Assembly (NCBI RefSeq): GCF_000007665.1
Contig: NC_006087.1
Coordinates: 124,001 to 188,000, forward strand
Source: Leifsonia xyli subsp. xyli str. CTCB07
GTDB lineage: Bacteria; Actinomycetota; Actinomycetes; Actinomycetales; Microbacteriaceae
Direction: 5' to 3'
Length of the DNA: 64,000 nucleotides
Under the pieces are notes generated by a model. The model was not told the origin of the DNA and did no database searches. It saw nothing but the letters and a program-made list of their open reading frames with translations. Shown piece after piece: positions 52,263 to 61,483 of the stretch. A program made the position numbers and the translations under genes. Every line of letters begins with the position of its first letter. Position 1 is the first letter of the stretch.

Positions 52263-53357
52263 GTGAGTAAGGCCGACCTCAGTAAGCAGCCCGTGCAGGT
52301 CGTCGCCATGTTCGATGAGGTCTCCACCCACTACGACCGGACCAACGCCGTCCTCTCGATGGGCAATGCGAGCCTCTGGCGAGCGGCGACGACCCGAGCC
52401 GTCGGCCCTCTCGCCGGCGAGACCATTCTCGACATCGCCGCGGGCACGGGAACATCTAGCGCCTCCCTCGCCCGCAACGGCGCCCGCGTCGTCGCGGCCG
52501 ACTTCTCTCCGGGCATGATCGAGGTCGGCCGGCGGCGGCAATCCGGCAACCCGTTCGTTACTTTCCAGCAGGCCGATGCCACTGACCTCCCGTTCCCCGA
52601 CGACACCTTCGACGCGGTCACCATCGCGTTCGGCCTGCGCAACATCGTCGAACCGCGCCGGGCGCTCGCGGAGTTCTACCGCGTCACCAAGCCGGGCGGT
52701 CGTGTCGTGATCTGCGAGTTCTCCCACCCTCCCGTGGCTCTCATCCGCAGCGGGTACAACGTGTATCTCCGCTGGGGGATGCCCGTGCTGGCGCGTGCGG
52801 CGAGTTCCAACCCGGCCGCGTACGAGTATCTGATGGACTCGATTCAGGCCTGGCCGGAGCAGCCGGAGCTTGCGGCGTGGTTGCGGGAGGCTGGATATCA
52901 GGATGTGGCCTGGCGCAACCTGACGGCGGGGATCGTGGCACTGCACAGGGGCTGGAAGCCGCTCACCGCGAAGGCGGCCCCCGCAGCGGAGTCTGTGCTG
53001 AAGCAGTCTGCGCCGGAGGACTCTGCGCCGGGTGAGCCCGAACGGGGAAAGCCAGGACCCGACAGCTCGGCCACGGCGACGTCTGCGACGGCGAAGCCCG
53101 CCACCCGCAAGTCCGCGCCCGCGAAATCTGAGAGCGTGGCACCCTCCCCCCGGAAGTCCGCGCCGGAGAAATCCGTCGCCGCGAAACCTGCGTCCCCGAA
53201 GCCCGCGACCGCGAAGCCCGCCATCGACAAATCAACAGACTCGGCAGGAAAACCTTCCGGCTCGGCGGGAAGGTCCTCCGGTCGCGGGGCGGCATCCGGG
53301 GGAGGCGCTGGTTCCGAATACTCATCGTCCGCCATCCCACCCGAGGGGGAGCAGTGA
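52263..53357 (+). CDS. menG: demethylmenaquinone methyltransferase with long Lys/Pro/Ala/Ser tail
   Basis: Methylates demethylmenaquinone with S-adenosylmethionine, the last step of the pathway. Residues about 1-236 are a complete UbiE/MenG domain: VAMFDEVSTHYDRTNAVLSM, SAM motif ILDIAAGTGTSSASLARNG, then DLPFPDDTFDAVTIAFGLRN, and the end TAGIVALHRGWKPL. About 128 extra residues follow, almost only Lys, Pro, Ala, Ser, Glu and Gly, with repeated units such as ATAKPA and RKSAPEKS. The start may be GTG 52263 or 52260. The stop overlaps the next gene by four bases (GTGA). Confidence 0.9.
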   Translation: MSKADLSKQPVQVVAMFDEVSTHYDRTNAVLSMGNASLWRAATTRAVGPLAGETILDIAAGTGTSSASLARNGARVVAADFSPGMIEVGRRRQSGNPFVTFQQADATDLPFPDDTFDAVTIAFGLRNIVEPRRALAEFYRVTKPGGRVVICEFSHPPVALIRSGYNVYLRWGMPVLARAASSNPAAYEYLMDSIQAWPEQPELAAWLREAGYQDVAWRNLTAGIVALHRGWKPLTAKAAPAAESVLKQSAPEDSAPGEPERGKPGPDSSATATSATAKPATRKSAPAKSESVAPSPRKSAPEKSVAAKPASPKPATAKPAIDKSTDSAGKPSGSAGRSSGRGAASGGGAGSEYSSSAIPPEGEQ

Positions 53358-54436
53358 CACGAAGTGTTCCGGCCTTGAGGCGTCCCGTGACTCTGACCGG
53401 TCAGCTGGGCTTCACCGAGCGGATTTTCGCGCGCGGGGAGGCCAGGCAGGTCGCGACCGCCGTCGACGACGGGCTCGCGCTGGTCGAGGAGGCGCTGCAC
53501 CGGGAGGTGCGGTTTGCCGACAACCTGGCCGATGTCACCACACGCTATCTGCTCGAGGCGGGTGGGAAGCGCGTACGGCCGATGCTGACGCTGCTGACGG
53601 CCCAGCTCGGGAAAGGGAACACGCCTGAGGTGCTTCAGGCGGCACAGGCCGTCGAGATCACCCACCTCGCCTCGCTCTACCACGATGACGTGATGGATGA
53701 CTCGCAGATGCGCCGGGGGGTCCCGACCGCGCAGTTCGTGTGGGGAAACTCGGTGGCCGTGCTCACCGGTGACCTGCTGTTCGCGCGCGCCAGCAAACTA
53801 GTCTCCTCGCTCGGCGAGCGGGCCATCCAGTTGCAGGCCGATACGTTCGAGCGACTCTGTCTCGGGCAGTTGCACGAGACCATCGGGCCGCAGGACGGAG
53901 AAGACGCGGTCGCCCACTACATCCGTGTGCTGGAGGACAAGACCGGTTCCCTGATCGCGGTCGCGGCTCAGATGGGCATCGTGTTCTCGGGCGCCGACTC
54001 TTCCTATGAGGAGCCGGTCGTTACTTTCGGCGAGAAGATCGGCGTCGCGTTCCAGCTCATCGACGATGTGATCGATCTCTCGTCGGAGGGTGTGGCCGAG
54101 ACCGGCAAGACCCCGGGCAACGATCTGCGTGCCGGTGTGGCGACGTTGCCGGTGCTGCGCTTGCGGGAGCGCGCGCTGCGCGATCCCGAGGCCGCCGCTC
54201 TGCTGGACCGGTTGGATCGGGATGTGATGGGCAGCACCGCTGACGACGGCGAGGTCACGCCCGAGGCGACGGCGGCGATCTCGGCACTGCGCGAGCACGA
54301 GGTGACGCGCCAGACGCTGGAGGAGGCGCACCGCTGGGCGCGCGAGGCCTTCGAGGCGCTGGAGCCCCTGCCAGAAGGCCCCGTCAAGAAAGCACTGGTG
54401 AGGTTCGCCGACACGATCGTCGAACGTTCGAGCTGA
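53354..54436 (+). CDS. polyprenyl diphosphate synthase (menaquinone side chain)
   Basis: Builds the long isoprenoid diphosphate used by MenA. The 360-residue trans-prenyltransferase has the first aspartate-rich motif in SLYHDDVMDDSQMRRG, the second in FQLIDDVIDLSSEG, the substrate block GGKRVRPMLTLLTAQL and the conserved KTGSLIAVAAQMG. Chain length (hepta-, octa- or nonaprenyl) cannot be read with confidence. GTG 53354 overlaps the menG stop by four bases, which gives a menG-prenyl synthase operon continuing to fprA after 18 bases. Confidence 0.93.
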   Translation: MTRSVPALRRPVTLTGQLGFTERIFARGEARQVATAVDDGLALVEEALHREVRFADNLADVTTRYLLEAGGKRVRPMLTLLTAQLGKGNTPEVLQAAQAVEITHLASLYHDDVMDDSQMRRGVPTAQFVWGNSVAVLTGDLLFARASKLVSSLGERAIQLQADTFERLCLGQLHETIGPQDGEDAVAHYIRVLEDKTGSLIAVAAQMGIVFSGADSSYEEPVVTFGEKIGVAFQLIDDVIDLSSEGVAETGKTPGNDLRAGVATLPVLRLRERALRDPEAAALLDRLDRDVMGSTADDGEVTPEATAAISALREHEVTRQTLEEAHRWAREAFEALEPLPEGPVKKALVRFADTIVERSS

Positions 54437-54454
54437 GCGAGAAGGAAATAACGC

Positions 54455-55825
54455 ATGACCAAACTCCGACTGGCCATCGTCGGGGCCGGCCCCGCAGGGA
54501 TCTACGCTGCTGACATCTTGCTCAAGGCCGAACGCGGATTCGACGTCTCGATCGACCTCTTCGAAACGCTCCCCGCTCCCTACGGACTCGTCCGTTACGG
54601 CGTCGCGCCGGACCACCCGCGCATCAAGGGCATCATCACGGCCCTGCGTGACGTGCTTGACCGGGGTGACATCCGCATTTTCGGAAACGTGACTTATGGC
54701 GTCGACATCACCCTGGATGACCTCAAACGGCACTACAACGCCGTCATCTTCGCGACCGGGGCTGTCCACGATGCCGATCTCGAAATCCCGGGCATCGGCT
54801 TCGGCGGCTCGTACGGCGCCGCGGACTTCGTGAGCTGGTTCGACGGCCACCCCGATGTGCCGCGCACCTGGCCTCTGGCTGCGAAGTCGGTCGCCGTGAT
54901 CGGCAACGGCAACGTCGCGCTCGATGTGTCGCGCATCCTGGCCAAACACGCCGACGATCTGCTGCCGACCGAGATTCCGGACAATGTTTACCGGGTCCTC
55001 CGCGATTCGCCCGTCACCGACGTACATGTCTTCGGCCGGCGGGGACCTGCGCAGGTGAAATTCACTCCCCTGGAACTGCGTGAGCTGGGTGAGCTGCGGG
55101 ATGTGGACATGATCGTCTACGACGAGGACTTCGACTATGACGAGCAATCCCGTGCCGCCATCGCCAGCAACAAGCAGGTGATGGTGATCGATCGCGTGCT
55201 TCAGCAGTGGCGTCAGCGCGAGGTCGGCCGGGCCTCCCGACGGCTGCACCTCCATTTCTACGCCAAGCCGCTCGAGGTCGTCGGCGACGAGGCGGGGAAG
55301 GTCCGTGCTCTCCGATACGAGCGCACGGAGCCAGACGGCGAGGGCGGGACCCGCGGCACCGGCGAGGTGCGCGAGCTCGACATCCAGGCTCTCTATCGTG
55401 CGGTGGGCTACTTCGGCTCGCCGCTGCCCGGAATCCCCTTCGACAAGAAGCATGGTGTGATCCCCAACCACGAGGGCCAGGTGCTTCGCAAGGGCGACAA
55501 CGAGCGCATGTACGGCGTGTATGCGACCGGGTGGATCAAGCGCGGCCCCGTCGGGCTCATCGGTCACACGAAGTCGGATGCGATGGAGACGATCAAACAT
55601 GTGATCAACGATCAGGGCAATTGGTGGTCGCCCATCGACCCCGCCGAGGAAGCTGTGGAGAACCTGCTTCGCGAGCGCGGTGTGGAGTACACGAACCTCG
55701 ACGGCTGGCACAGCCTCGACACCCACGAACAGGCGCTGGGCGCTGAGCAGGGGCGCGCCCGGATCAAGGTCGTCCCGCGTGAGGAGATGGTGCGGGTGTC
55801 TAACGGGGCGGCCGTCGAGAGCTGA
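54455..55825 (+). CDS. fprA: ferredoxin-NADP reductase, FprA type
   Basis: Adrenodoxin-reductase-like flavoprotein moving electrons between NADPH and ferredoxin. The 456-residue product has the FAD site LAIVGAGPAGIYAADILL, the conserved LPAPYGLVRYGVAPDHPRIK, the NADPH site VAVIGNGNVALDVSRILAKH and the C-terminal FAD contact VYATGWIKRGPVGLIGHTKS. It is full length and close behind the prenyl synthase. The stop is followed by a strong hairpin at 55841. Confidence 0.95.
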   Translation: MTKLRLAIVGAGPAGIYAADILLKAERGFDVSIDLFETLPAPYGLVRYGVAPDHPRIKGIITALRDVLDRGDIRIFGNVTYGVDITLDDLKRHYNAVIFATGAVHDADLEIPGIGFGGSYGAADFVSWFDGHPDVPRTWPLAAKSVAVIGNGNVALDVSRILAKHADDLLPTEIPDNVYRVLRDSPVTDVHVFGRRGPAQVKFTPLELRELGELRDVDMIVYDEDFDYDEQSRAAIASNKQVMVIDRVLQQWRQREVGRASRRLHLHFYAKPLEVVGDEAGKVRALRYERTEPDGEGGTRGTGEVRELDIQALYRAVGYFGSPLPGIPFDKKHGVIPNHEGQVLRKGDNERMYGVYATGWIKRGPVGLIGHTKSDAMETIKHVINDQGNWWSPIDPAEEAVENLLRERGVEYTNLDGWHSLDTHEQALGAEQGRARIKVVPREEMVRVSNGAAVES

Positions 55826-55840
55826 CCATCCCGGCCGGGG

Positions 55841-55878
55841 CCGTGGCGGTCATCGGCGGAGAGCCGCGACCGCCACGG
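55841..55878. terminator. hairpin between convergent genes
   Basis: An 11-base-pair perfect stem (CCGTGGCGGTC and GACCGCCACGG) with a 16-base loop lies 15 bases after fprA and 11 bases before the end of the minus-strand acyltransferase. It can serve both. Confidence 0.7.
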
Positions 55879-55889
55879 GGATTCCTGGG

Positions 55890-58055
55890 TTACTCGGCTG
55901 TTGCGTCCGCGGGCGTCTCTGCGGCCGGGGTTCCCGTCATCAGCGGGGGTGAAGTCCTCCCGGATCACCGGGACGATGTCCAGCACGAACTCCGCGCTGG
56001 GGTGCCACGCGTCGAACTTGATGAGCTTGGTGCCCTCGAAGGCCGGGCACCGGCCCTTGACGCAGAACCAGTCCTGGTTCTGCACGACCGTTCCGTTGTG
56101 CTTCTCCATGACGGTGGAGAGCATCTTCAACGTCCGCGTGTAGTCGGAGCCCGACACCTTCGTCTCGCACTCCTTCGGCCCGGTGCGGGGCGAGTAGCAG
56201 GTCTCGATGTTCGCACCGTACGGGGGCGAAGGGAGGACTGTGATGCTCTTGTAGGAGCCGTCCAGCTTCGTAAGCTGTGCGTCGAACGCCGTCTGCCACT
56301 CCGTGAGGGTCGCGGACTTGCCGGTGCCGAGCGTCTTATTGCGGAGGTAGGTGTTCGCAACGATGACGAGGTCGGGATTGGTCGATGTGACAAGCTCGAC
56401 TTCGGCATTCCTCCGCTTCTCGCAGACGTCGGCTGCCGCAGCTCTGTCGCCCAGACGCAGGTCGATGAACGGGCAGGCGTAGAACGCAGCGGTTTCGAGC
56501 TTCCACTCGCCCTGACCGAAGACCTCGGCGAGCGCGGGAAGATAGGCTGCCCCGATCGAGTCTCCGACGAGCACCGCCGTTTTCGGGGCGGAGGGGTCTC
56601 CGAAGGTGCAGGATTCCCGCTTGTATTTGAAGGAGGAGCACTCGTCGAAGCGCGGATCGAGCTGCGGGCCTTTGGGGGTCTCCTGGATCTGTGTCCAGCT
56701 GGGGCCAGCTGGTCGCCTGAAGGGCGGCGCTCAGCTTGGACTGGAGCTCCGTCTTCGCGGCGCCTGTCTCTCCGCCCTGATTCGCTGTCGTGTCGGGGGC
56801 TGTCGCCGTCGCACCTGCGGACGGTGTGTTGTCGACGGCCTGGGCGGAGCCGGCGCGGTTGACCGCGAAAGCAGCCACAACGGCGAAACAGCTCACGATC
56901 GTGAGCGCGCCGAGTCCAACCACCCGGAGGCGCTGCACGCTGCTGGCCGAGCGGCGCTTGCCGGGTTCCAGCCAGCTCGACTTCCGCACCGGTTCCTCGA
57001 CGAATCGGTAGCTCAGAGCCGCGAGAACGAAGGAGACCGCGATGGCGACGATCGCGGGGATCGGCGTCCCCTGCCCGGGGAGACCGCGGAAGCCTTCGGT
57101 CACGAGGATGATCGCGGGGAAGTGCCAGAGATACAGCGAGTAGGAGATGTCGCCGATGTAACCGGAGACCGGGTTCGTCAGCGGGTTCAGCGCAGCGAAG
57201 CGGCGGGGCTGCCACGGGAAGGCGAGGATCAGCGCTGTCGAGAGTACAGCGAGAGCGGACCACGGCGCGGGGAAACCGGACGTGGCCGGGGTGACGAACG
57301 CTGCGACCAGGATTCCCGCGAAGCCGACGCACATGGCGAGCGGACGGAACCAGGCGCCGAACCGGGAGAAGAGCGGCATGGAGAGGGCGATCACACCGTC
57401 GAGCAGGAGCTCCCACAGCCGGGCGGGCGTGATGAATTAGGCGCTTCCCGGGTCGCTGCTCGTCAGGCGAGAGCGCGGCAGCGAAAAGCAGCACGGTCAC
57501 CGCCAGCGCGATCAGAGTGACGGCGGCGCGGCGGAACCGCGAGTTGTAGCAGATCACGAAGAGCGCGAGCAGCGTGAGCGGCCAGACGAGGTAGAACTGC
57601 TCCTCGACGGAGAGCGAACAGAAATGCTGAAGCGGCGAGGTCGCCGCGCTCTGGTTGAAGTAGTCCGTCTGCTGGATCGCGAATCGTCAGTTGGAGACGA
57701 ATCCGAGGGCGCTCAGCCCGTCCCAGAGCACCGATTGGAACCGGCCGGACCCGAGGAGGAAGTACGACGCCACGATCGTCGCACCGATCACTGTAGCCGC
57801 GGCCGGGATGAGACGCCGAATGCGCCGCCGGTAGAACGCGAAGAACTTGATCCTGCCGGTGGAGTCGACCTCGCGGTAGAGGATTGAGGTCATTAGGAAA
57901 CCGGAGAGGACGAAGAAGACGTCCACACCGATGAAGCCGCCGGCCGGCCACTCGAACGTGTGGTTGGCCACGACCAGTAGAACGGCGAGTGTACGCAGTC
58001 CTTGGATGTCCTGCCTTTTGACGCCGGGTTTGGCAAGTGAGCGTGCTTGGGGCAA
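55890..58055 (-). pseudogene. acyltransferase-3 / SGNH fusion protein (OatA-like), broken
   Basis: Would O-acetylate a cell-wall or surface glycan. TTG 58055, behind GAGGAG, starts the reading VKRQDIQGLRTLAVLLVVAN and FIGVDVFFVLSGFLMTSILY, the acyltransferase-3 signature. TGA at 57687-57689 replaces a Trp codon position (FVSN, then RFAIQQTDYFNQ, SLSVEEQFYLVWPL). A shift near 57445 and a TAA near 57437 come before ITPARLWELLLDGVIALSMP and the further helices (YIGDISYSLYLWHFPAIILV). Another shift near 56700 leads to the SGNH domain (AVLVGDSIGAAYLPALAEVF, FDAWHPSAEFVLDIVPVIRE), and a last one near 55960 to the probable end PAAETPADATAE. At least five lesions. Confidence 0.88.
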
Positions 58056-58470
58056 GATTGCTCCTCGGGTGTGGGGTTTTGCGGATACGGGCTTCCGAAA
58101 TCTCAATTTCACCACGCGATTTCCGTGACCCATTTGGGGGTGTGGTGTGGTCTCGGGCGGTTTGCTGGGGCCGGTCCGCTGACTCCCCATCCGTCCCGCG
58201 GCTGAACATCGTGCTGCCGCCCAGGCCGACGGTCGAAGCGCCGGTGCTCAGATCGTTCTCCGCGCACTCAGCGCCGCCGACTCCTCGGACGCCGGAGATC
58301 CGCGACTCGGAGGGGTCGCCGTTCAGGGCGCCGCCGAGTGCGAAACCTCCGGCTGGCGCCGACGACGAAGGCCGTGGGCGGGGCGTTGCGCGACCTGTTG
58401 TGTTTCGGCCGCACCGGCCGCACCGGCAGGCGGGATACGCGCCGGTCGCGGGGTGGCTGCGCGGGTGCGT
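58056..58470. other. gap without a gene
   Basis: About 415 bases upstream of the broken acyltransferase and downstream of yajQ (both minus strand). Frames on the plus strand are low-complexity Pro/Arg-rich and unsupported. The first 80 bases have lower GC and may hold the acyltransferase promoter. Confidence 0.5.
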
Positions 58471-58959
58471 CTAGCGGAAATTCACGAACTGCAGCGCGAC
58501 ATCCAGATCCGCGCTCTTCAGCAGCGCCATCGTCGCTTGGAGGTCGTCCCGGCTCTTGGAGCTGACCCGGAGCTCATCGCCCTGGATCTGGGACTTGACG
58601 CTTTTGGGCGCCTCATCGCGGATGAGCTTGCCGATCTTCTTGGCGGCGTCTTGCTCGATGCCGTTCTTGAGGCTGATCTCAAGGCGGAATTCCTTGCCAG
58701 ACGGGTAGGCGGCGCCCGTGTCGAGGGACTTGAGTGTGATGCCGCGCTTGATCATCTTCGATTCGACCACTTCGAGCACCGCTTTCACGCGCTCCTCGGT
58801 GCTGGCTTTGAGGAGGATCTTCTCGCCGCTCCATTCGACCGACGCGCCGACGTTCTTGAAGTCGTAGCGCTGGTCGACCTCCTTGCGGGCCTGTTTGACC
58901 GCGTTGTCGGCCTCCATCTTGTCGACCTTGCTGACGATGTCGAACGAGGAGTCTGCCAT
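58471..58959 (-). CDS. yajQ: YajQ-family cyclic di-GMP/nucleotide-binding protein
   Basis: The 162-residue product is a full YajQ/UPF0234 protein: MADSSFDIVSKVDKMEADNA, then AVKQARKEVDQRYDFKNVGA at the start, LDTGAAYPSGKEFRLEISLK in the middle and SKSRDDLQATMALLKSADLD at the end. The two ferredoxin-like halves are visible. Some members bind cyclic di-GMP and act with transcription factors; in actinobacteria the role is unproved. The gene is intact. Confidence 0.94.
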   Translation of the reverse strand: MADSSFDIVSKVDKMEADNAVKQARKEVDQRYDFKNVGASVEWSGEKILLKASTEERVKAVLEVVESKMIKRGITLKSLDTGAAYPSGKEFRLEISLKNGIEQDAAKKIGKLIRDEAPKSVKSQIQGDELRVSSKSRDDLQATMALLKSADLDVALQFVNFR

Positions 58960-59017
58960 GATCCGGCTCCCTTCGATTGCTCAGCATCCCAGTGTAGCCG
59001 GGCGGCGGGGGAGCGGC

Positions 59018-59161
59018 TCAGGCCGTTTGTTCCAGTTCGGCGAAGTACGTGATGTGGCAGCCGTCGCCGGAGCACTCGGCGCACAGGGCGATCTCCTCAC
59101 CGTGCTGGTACGGGTCGGCTCCTGTCCCGTCGCACCGTTCGCAAATCTCCAATGTCTTCAT
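59018..59161 (-). CDS. small double CxxCxGxG zinc-ribbon-like protein
   Basis: A 47-residue product, MKTLEICERCDGTGADPYQH, then EEIALCAECSGDGCHITYF. It has two DnaJ-like cysteine pairs (CERCDGTG and CAECSGDG), so it probably folds around one zinc ion. The longer open frame upstream has no family resemblance, so the Met at 59161 is chosen. It is 58 bases upstream of yajQ on the same strand and might be cotranscribed. Function is unknown. Confidence 0.6.
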   Translation of the reverse strand: MKTLEICERCDGTGADPYQHGEEIALCAECSGDGCHITYFAELEQTA

Positions 59162-59369
59162 GCCGACGATTCTGCGCCCGGCCACCGACATCGCTGGAAC
59201 GAGACTGGGAGTGTCGCGAAGTGGGACTGAGGAAGCGTCCGCCGCCCGATTCTGTCCCGTGCGAATCCACGGCCGGCAGACGTCCGCCGCCGATTTCGCA
59301 GGAAGCCGCGCGGCAAGTATCCTGATGTGGCTCCTTCGGTCAGCAGTGGACTGGTGACCGGGAGCGAAC

Positions 59370-59451
59370 GGCGAGTTACCCAAGCGGCCAAAGGGATCTG
59401 ACTGTAAATCAGCTGTCTACGACTTCGGGGGTTCGAATCCCTCACTCGCCA
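59370..59451 (+). tRNA. tRNA-Tyr (GTA)
   Basis: An 82-base class II tRNA with acceptor GGCGAGT pairing with ACTCGCC, anticodon stem CTGAC-like arms around CTGTAAA with anticodon GTA, a long variable arm (GCTGTCTACGACTTC) and T-arm GGGGGTTCGAATCCCTC. The long variable arm is normal for bacterial tRNA-Tyr. A Rho-independent hairpin follows 55 bases later. Confidence 0.94.
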
Positions 59452-59506
59452 CCGAGAAGTTTTCGTGGATCTCGCAAAAGTGATCCAGGAAACTCGCAAA
59501 GCGATA

Positions 59507-59537
59507 GAGAAACGCCTCCGGTTCGGGGGCGTTTCTC
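59507..59537 (+). terminator. terminator after tRNA-Tyr
   Basis: Stem GAGAAACGCCTCC with GGGGGCGTTTCTC (one G-U pair, short loop), followed by TTTT. It suits the end of the tRNA-Tyr transcript. Confidence 0.8.
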
Positions 59538-60143
59538 TTTTCCAGGCTTCTTTCAGGTGTTCTGGCTGGCGCCGTCGGCTCTGCTTCACGCGCTTTGCAT
59601 TCGGTCGCCAGAAGCATCGGCGTCCACTGAATGTCCGGCGTGAAGTCCCAGCGAAAATGTGGCCAAGATTGGCGTCAAGATGCCCGGGAACCGGGTTGAG
59701 TCCGCATTCGAGGACGGACCCAACCCGATGCAGCCGACCTCTTGGCCGGGCAGAACTGCTAAGAGGCGGGGCGGTGATGATTGGGGGATCAACACCGCCC
59801 CGCTGAGACCGCCGTAGCGGTCCCGGTGCTCGAGCAGGGAATGCCCGAGCCGCGCGGGAGAATGGAAGGAAAACTGCCCGCGCGTTGTGTGGCAATCCGG
59901 GCGGGCCCAGCCGGTTGCCACCCCTGGAGCATCGCCCCACAGACGGGCAGGCCGGGGTTTTGCCGGGAAAGCTCACCCGCCCGTTCACCCGTCTGGTCGT
60001 CGTGTCGAACAGGCCTCAGCGCGCCGCCGGATTCGGCGACGTTCGGGTGGGTGAGAGGCCGGGTGAATATGGCTGGGCCGCGGCTCGGCGCAGGAACGGC
60101 TCTGGTGATCTGAGGGTATCGACTCGGAGAAAAGGAGCAACAG
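59538..60143 (+). other. gap before the epimerase gene, with one inverted repeat
   Basis: About 600 bases with no supported gene. An inverted repeat stands at 59767-59776 and 59793-59802 (CGGGGCGGTG and CACCGCCCCG, 16-base spacer) and may be an old terminator. The last 30 bases before 60144 are AT-richer and contain AAAGGAG as Shine-Dalgarno for the epimerase. Frames crossing the region look random. Confidence 0.5.
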
Positions 60144-61316
60144 ATGCCCAAGGTTATGGTTGTGTACGGCACGAGACCTGAAGCAATCAAGGTTGCGCCT
60201 TTGATCCGCGAGCTCGCGTCTCACGAATTTCTCGATGTGCAGGTGACATCGACGGGTCAGCACCGCGACATGCTGCGACCTGTTGAGGCCGCGTTCGGTT
60301 TGAAGCCAGATGTGACACTTGACTCGATGAGGCCTGGCCAGGATCTCACGTCGCTGTTTTCCACAGTTGCGACCGGTATGGACTCTGTGATTGCAAACGA
60401 GCGACCCGCTGCCGTTGTCGTTCATGGTGACACGTCCACCGCGGCGGCTGCCGCTCTGGCTGCCTTTCACCGTCAGGTCCCGGTCGTTCATCTGGAGGCG
60501 GGGCTCCGCAGCGGTGACCTCGCATCCCCCTTCCCGGAGGAGGGCAATCGCAAGTTGATCGGGCAGGTTGCTGCGTTGCACCTTGCTCCGACCATGCGGG
60601 CGAAGAGCAATCTGATCTCCTCCGTGGCCGACCCTGGCGATGTCGTCGTCACAGGAAACACTGTGATCGACGCGCTTCTGTGGGCGGAAGAGATCACCTC
60701 TTCGCGGCCCTGGCCGGCTGAACTTTCCGCGCTCGCTTCTTGATCCGCCTCGACGAAGGTGGTGCTCGTTACGCTGCACCGGAGAGACAACCTCGACGGG
60801 AGCATCGAGCGTGTGTGCAAGGAACTGGCTGCGCTCGCTCGTCAGTACCGGGAGCTCCTCGTCGTCTTTCCGATGCACCTCAACCTTCGATTTCGCCGCG
60901 CCGCGCAGGCGCAGCTGTCCGCTCTGAAGAACGTGCTGCTCACCGAACCGTTCGACTACCTGACGATGGTGCGTGTCCTGCGCCACTCCTCGCTCGTGGT
61001 GACGGACTCGGGTGGAATTCAGGAGGAAGCCCCCACCTTCGGCGTTCCTGTGCTGGTCGCGCGCGACACCACCGAGCGTCCGGAGGCTGTCGCCGCCGGT
61101 TGTGCCGAGCTGATCGGAAACAAGGAGTTCGCGATTCACAATCGCATCACCGAAATGCTGGCGCGCCCCTTCGAGAAGGTGTCGACGGTGGCCGCGAACC
61201 CGTTTGGCGACGGTCAGGCGTCTCGTCGGGCAGTGGCCGCGATCGCGGAGCTTTTCGGTGTGGGGACGCGCGAAGACGAGTTCGTGCCGGCACTTGGAGA
61301 ATCTTTGAGCGTATGA
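60144..61316 (+). pseudogene. wecB: UDP-N-acetylglucosamine 2-epimerase, internal TGA
   Basis: Would make UDP-ManNAc for surface glycans. ATG 60144, behind AAAGGAG, starts VMVVYGTRPEAIKVAPLIRE; then VTSTGQHRDMLRPVEAAFGL, VVVHGDTSTAAAAALAAFHR and VVHLEAGLRSGDLASPFPEE with the catalytic acids. After PAELSALAS the frame meets TGA at 60741-60743 and goes on in the same frame: KVVLVTLHRRDNLDGSIERV, VVTDSGGIQEEAPTFGVPVL, DTTERPEAVAAGCAELIGNK, to the stop at 61316. The sum, about 390 residues, is normal. A single nonsense codon thus splits an otherwise well kept gene between its two Rossmann domains. Confidence 0.9.
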
Positions 61317-61483
61317 GCAACGGGTTGTGTCCGGCAGGGCGGTGTGTGGAGGGGCGTCTCCGCGCTCTCACAGCCTGGCCCCAGTACGAAGGACCACACG
61401 ACCGCCGATACGCCGTGACCAAGTACTCGACCTGAGCGCTTCTGGTAGTACCCTCATGACATCTCAGCGTCCTGGACGCGACA

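Noticed and set aside
53798..55726. 642-codon minus-strand frame opposite the prenyl synthase and fprA
   Set aside because: Both plus-strand genes are complete and conserved; the antisense translation has no recognisable fold.
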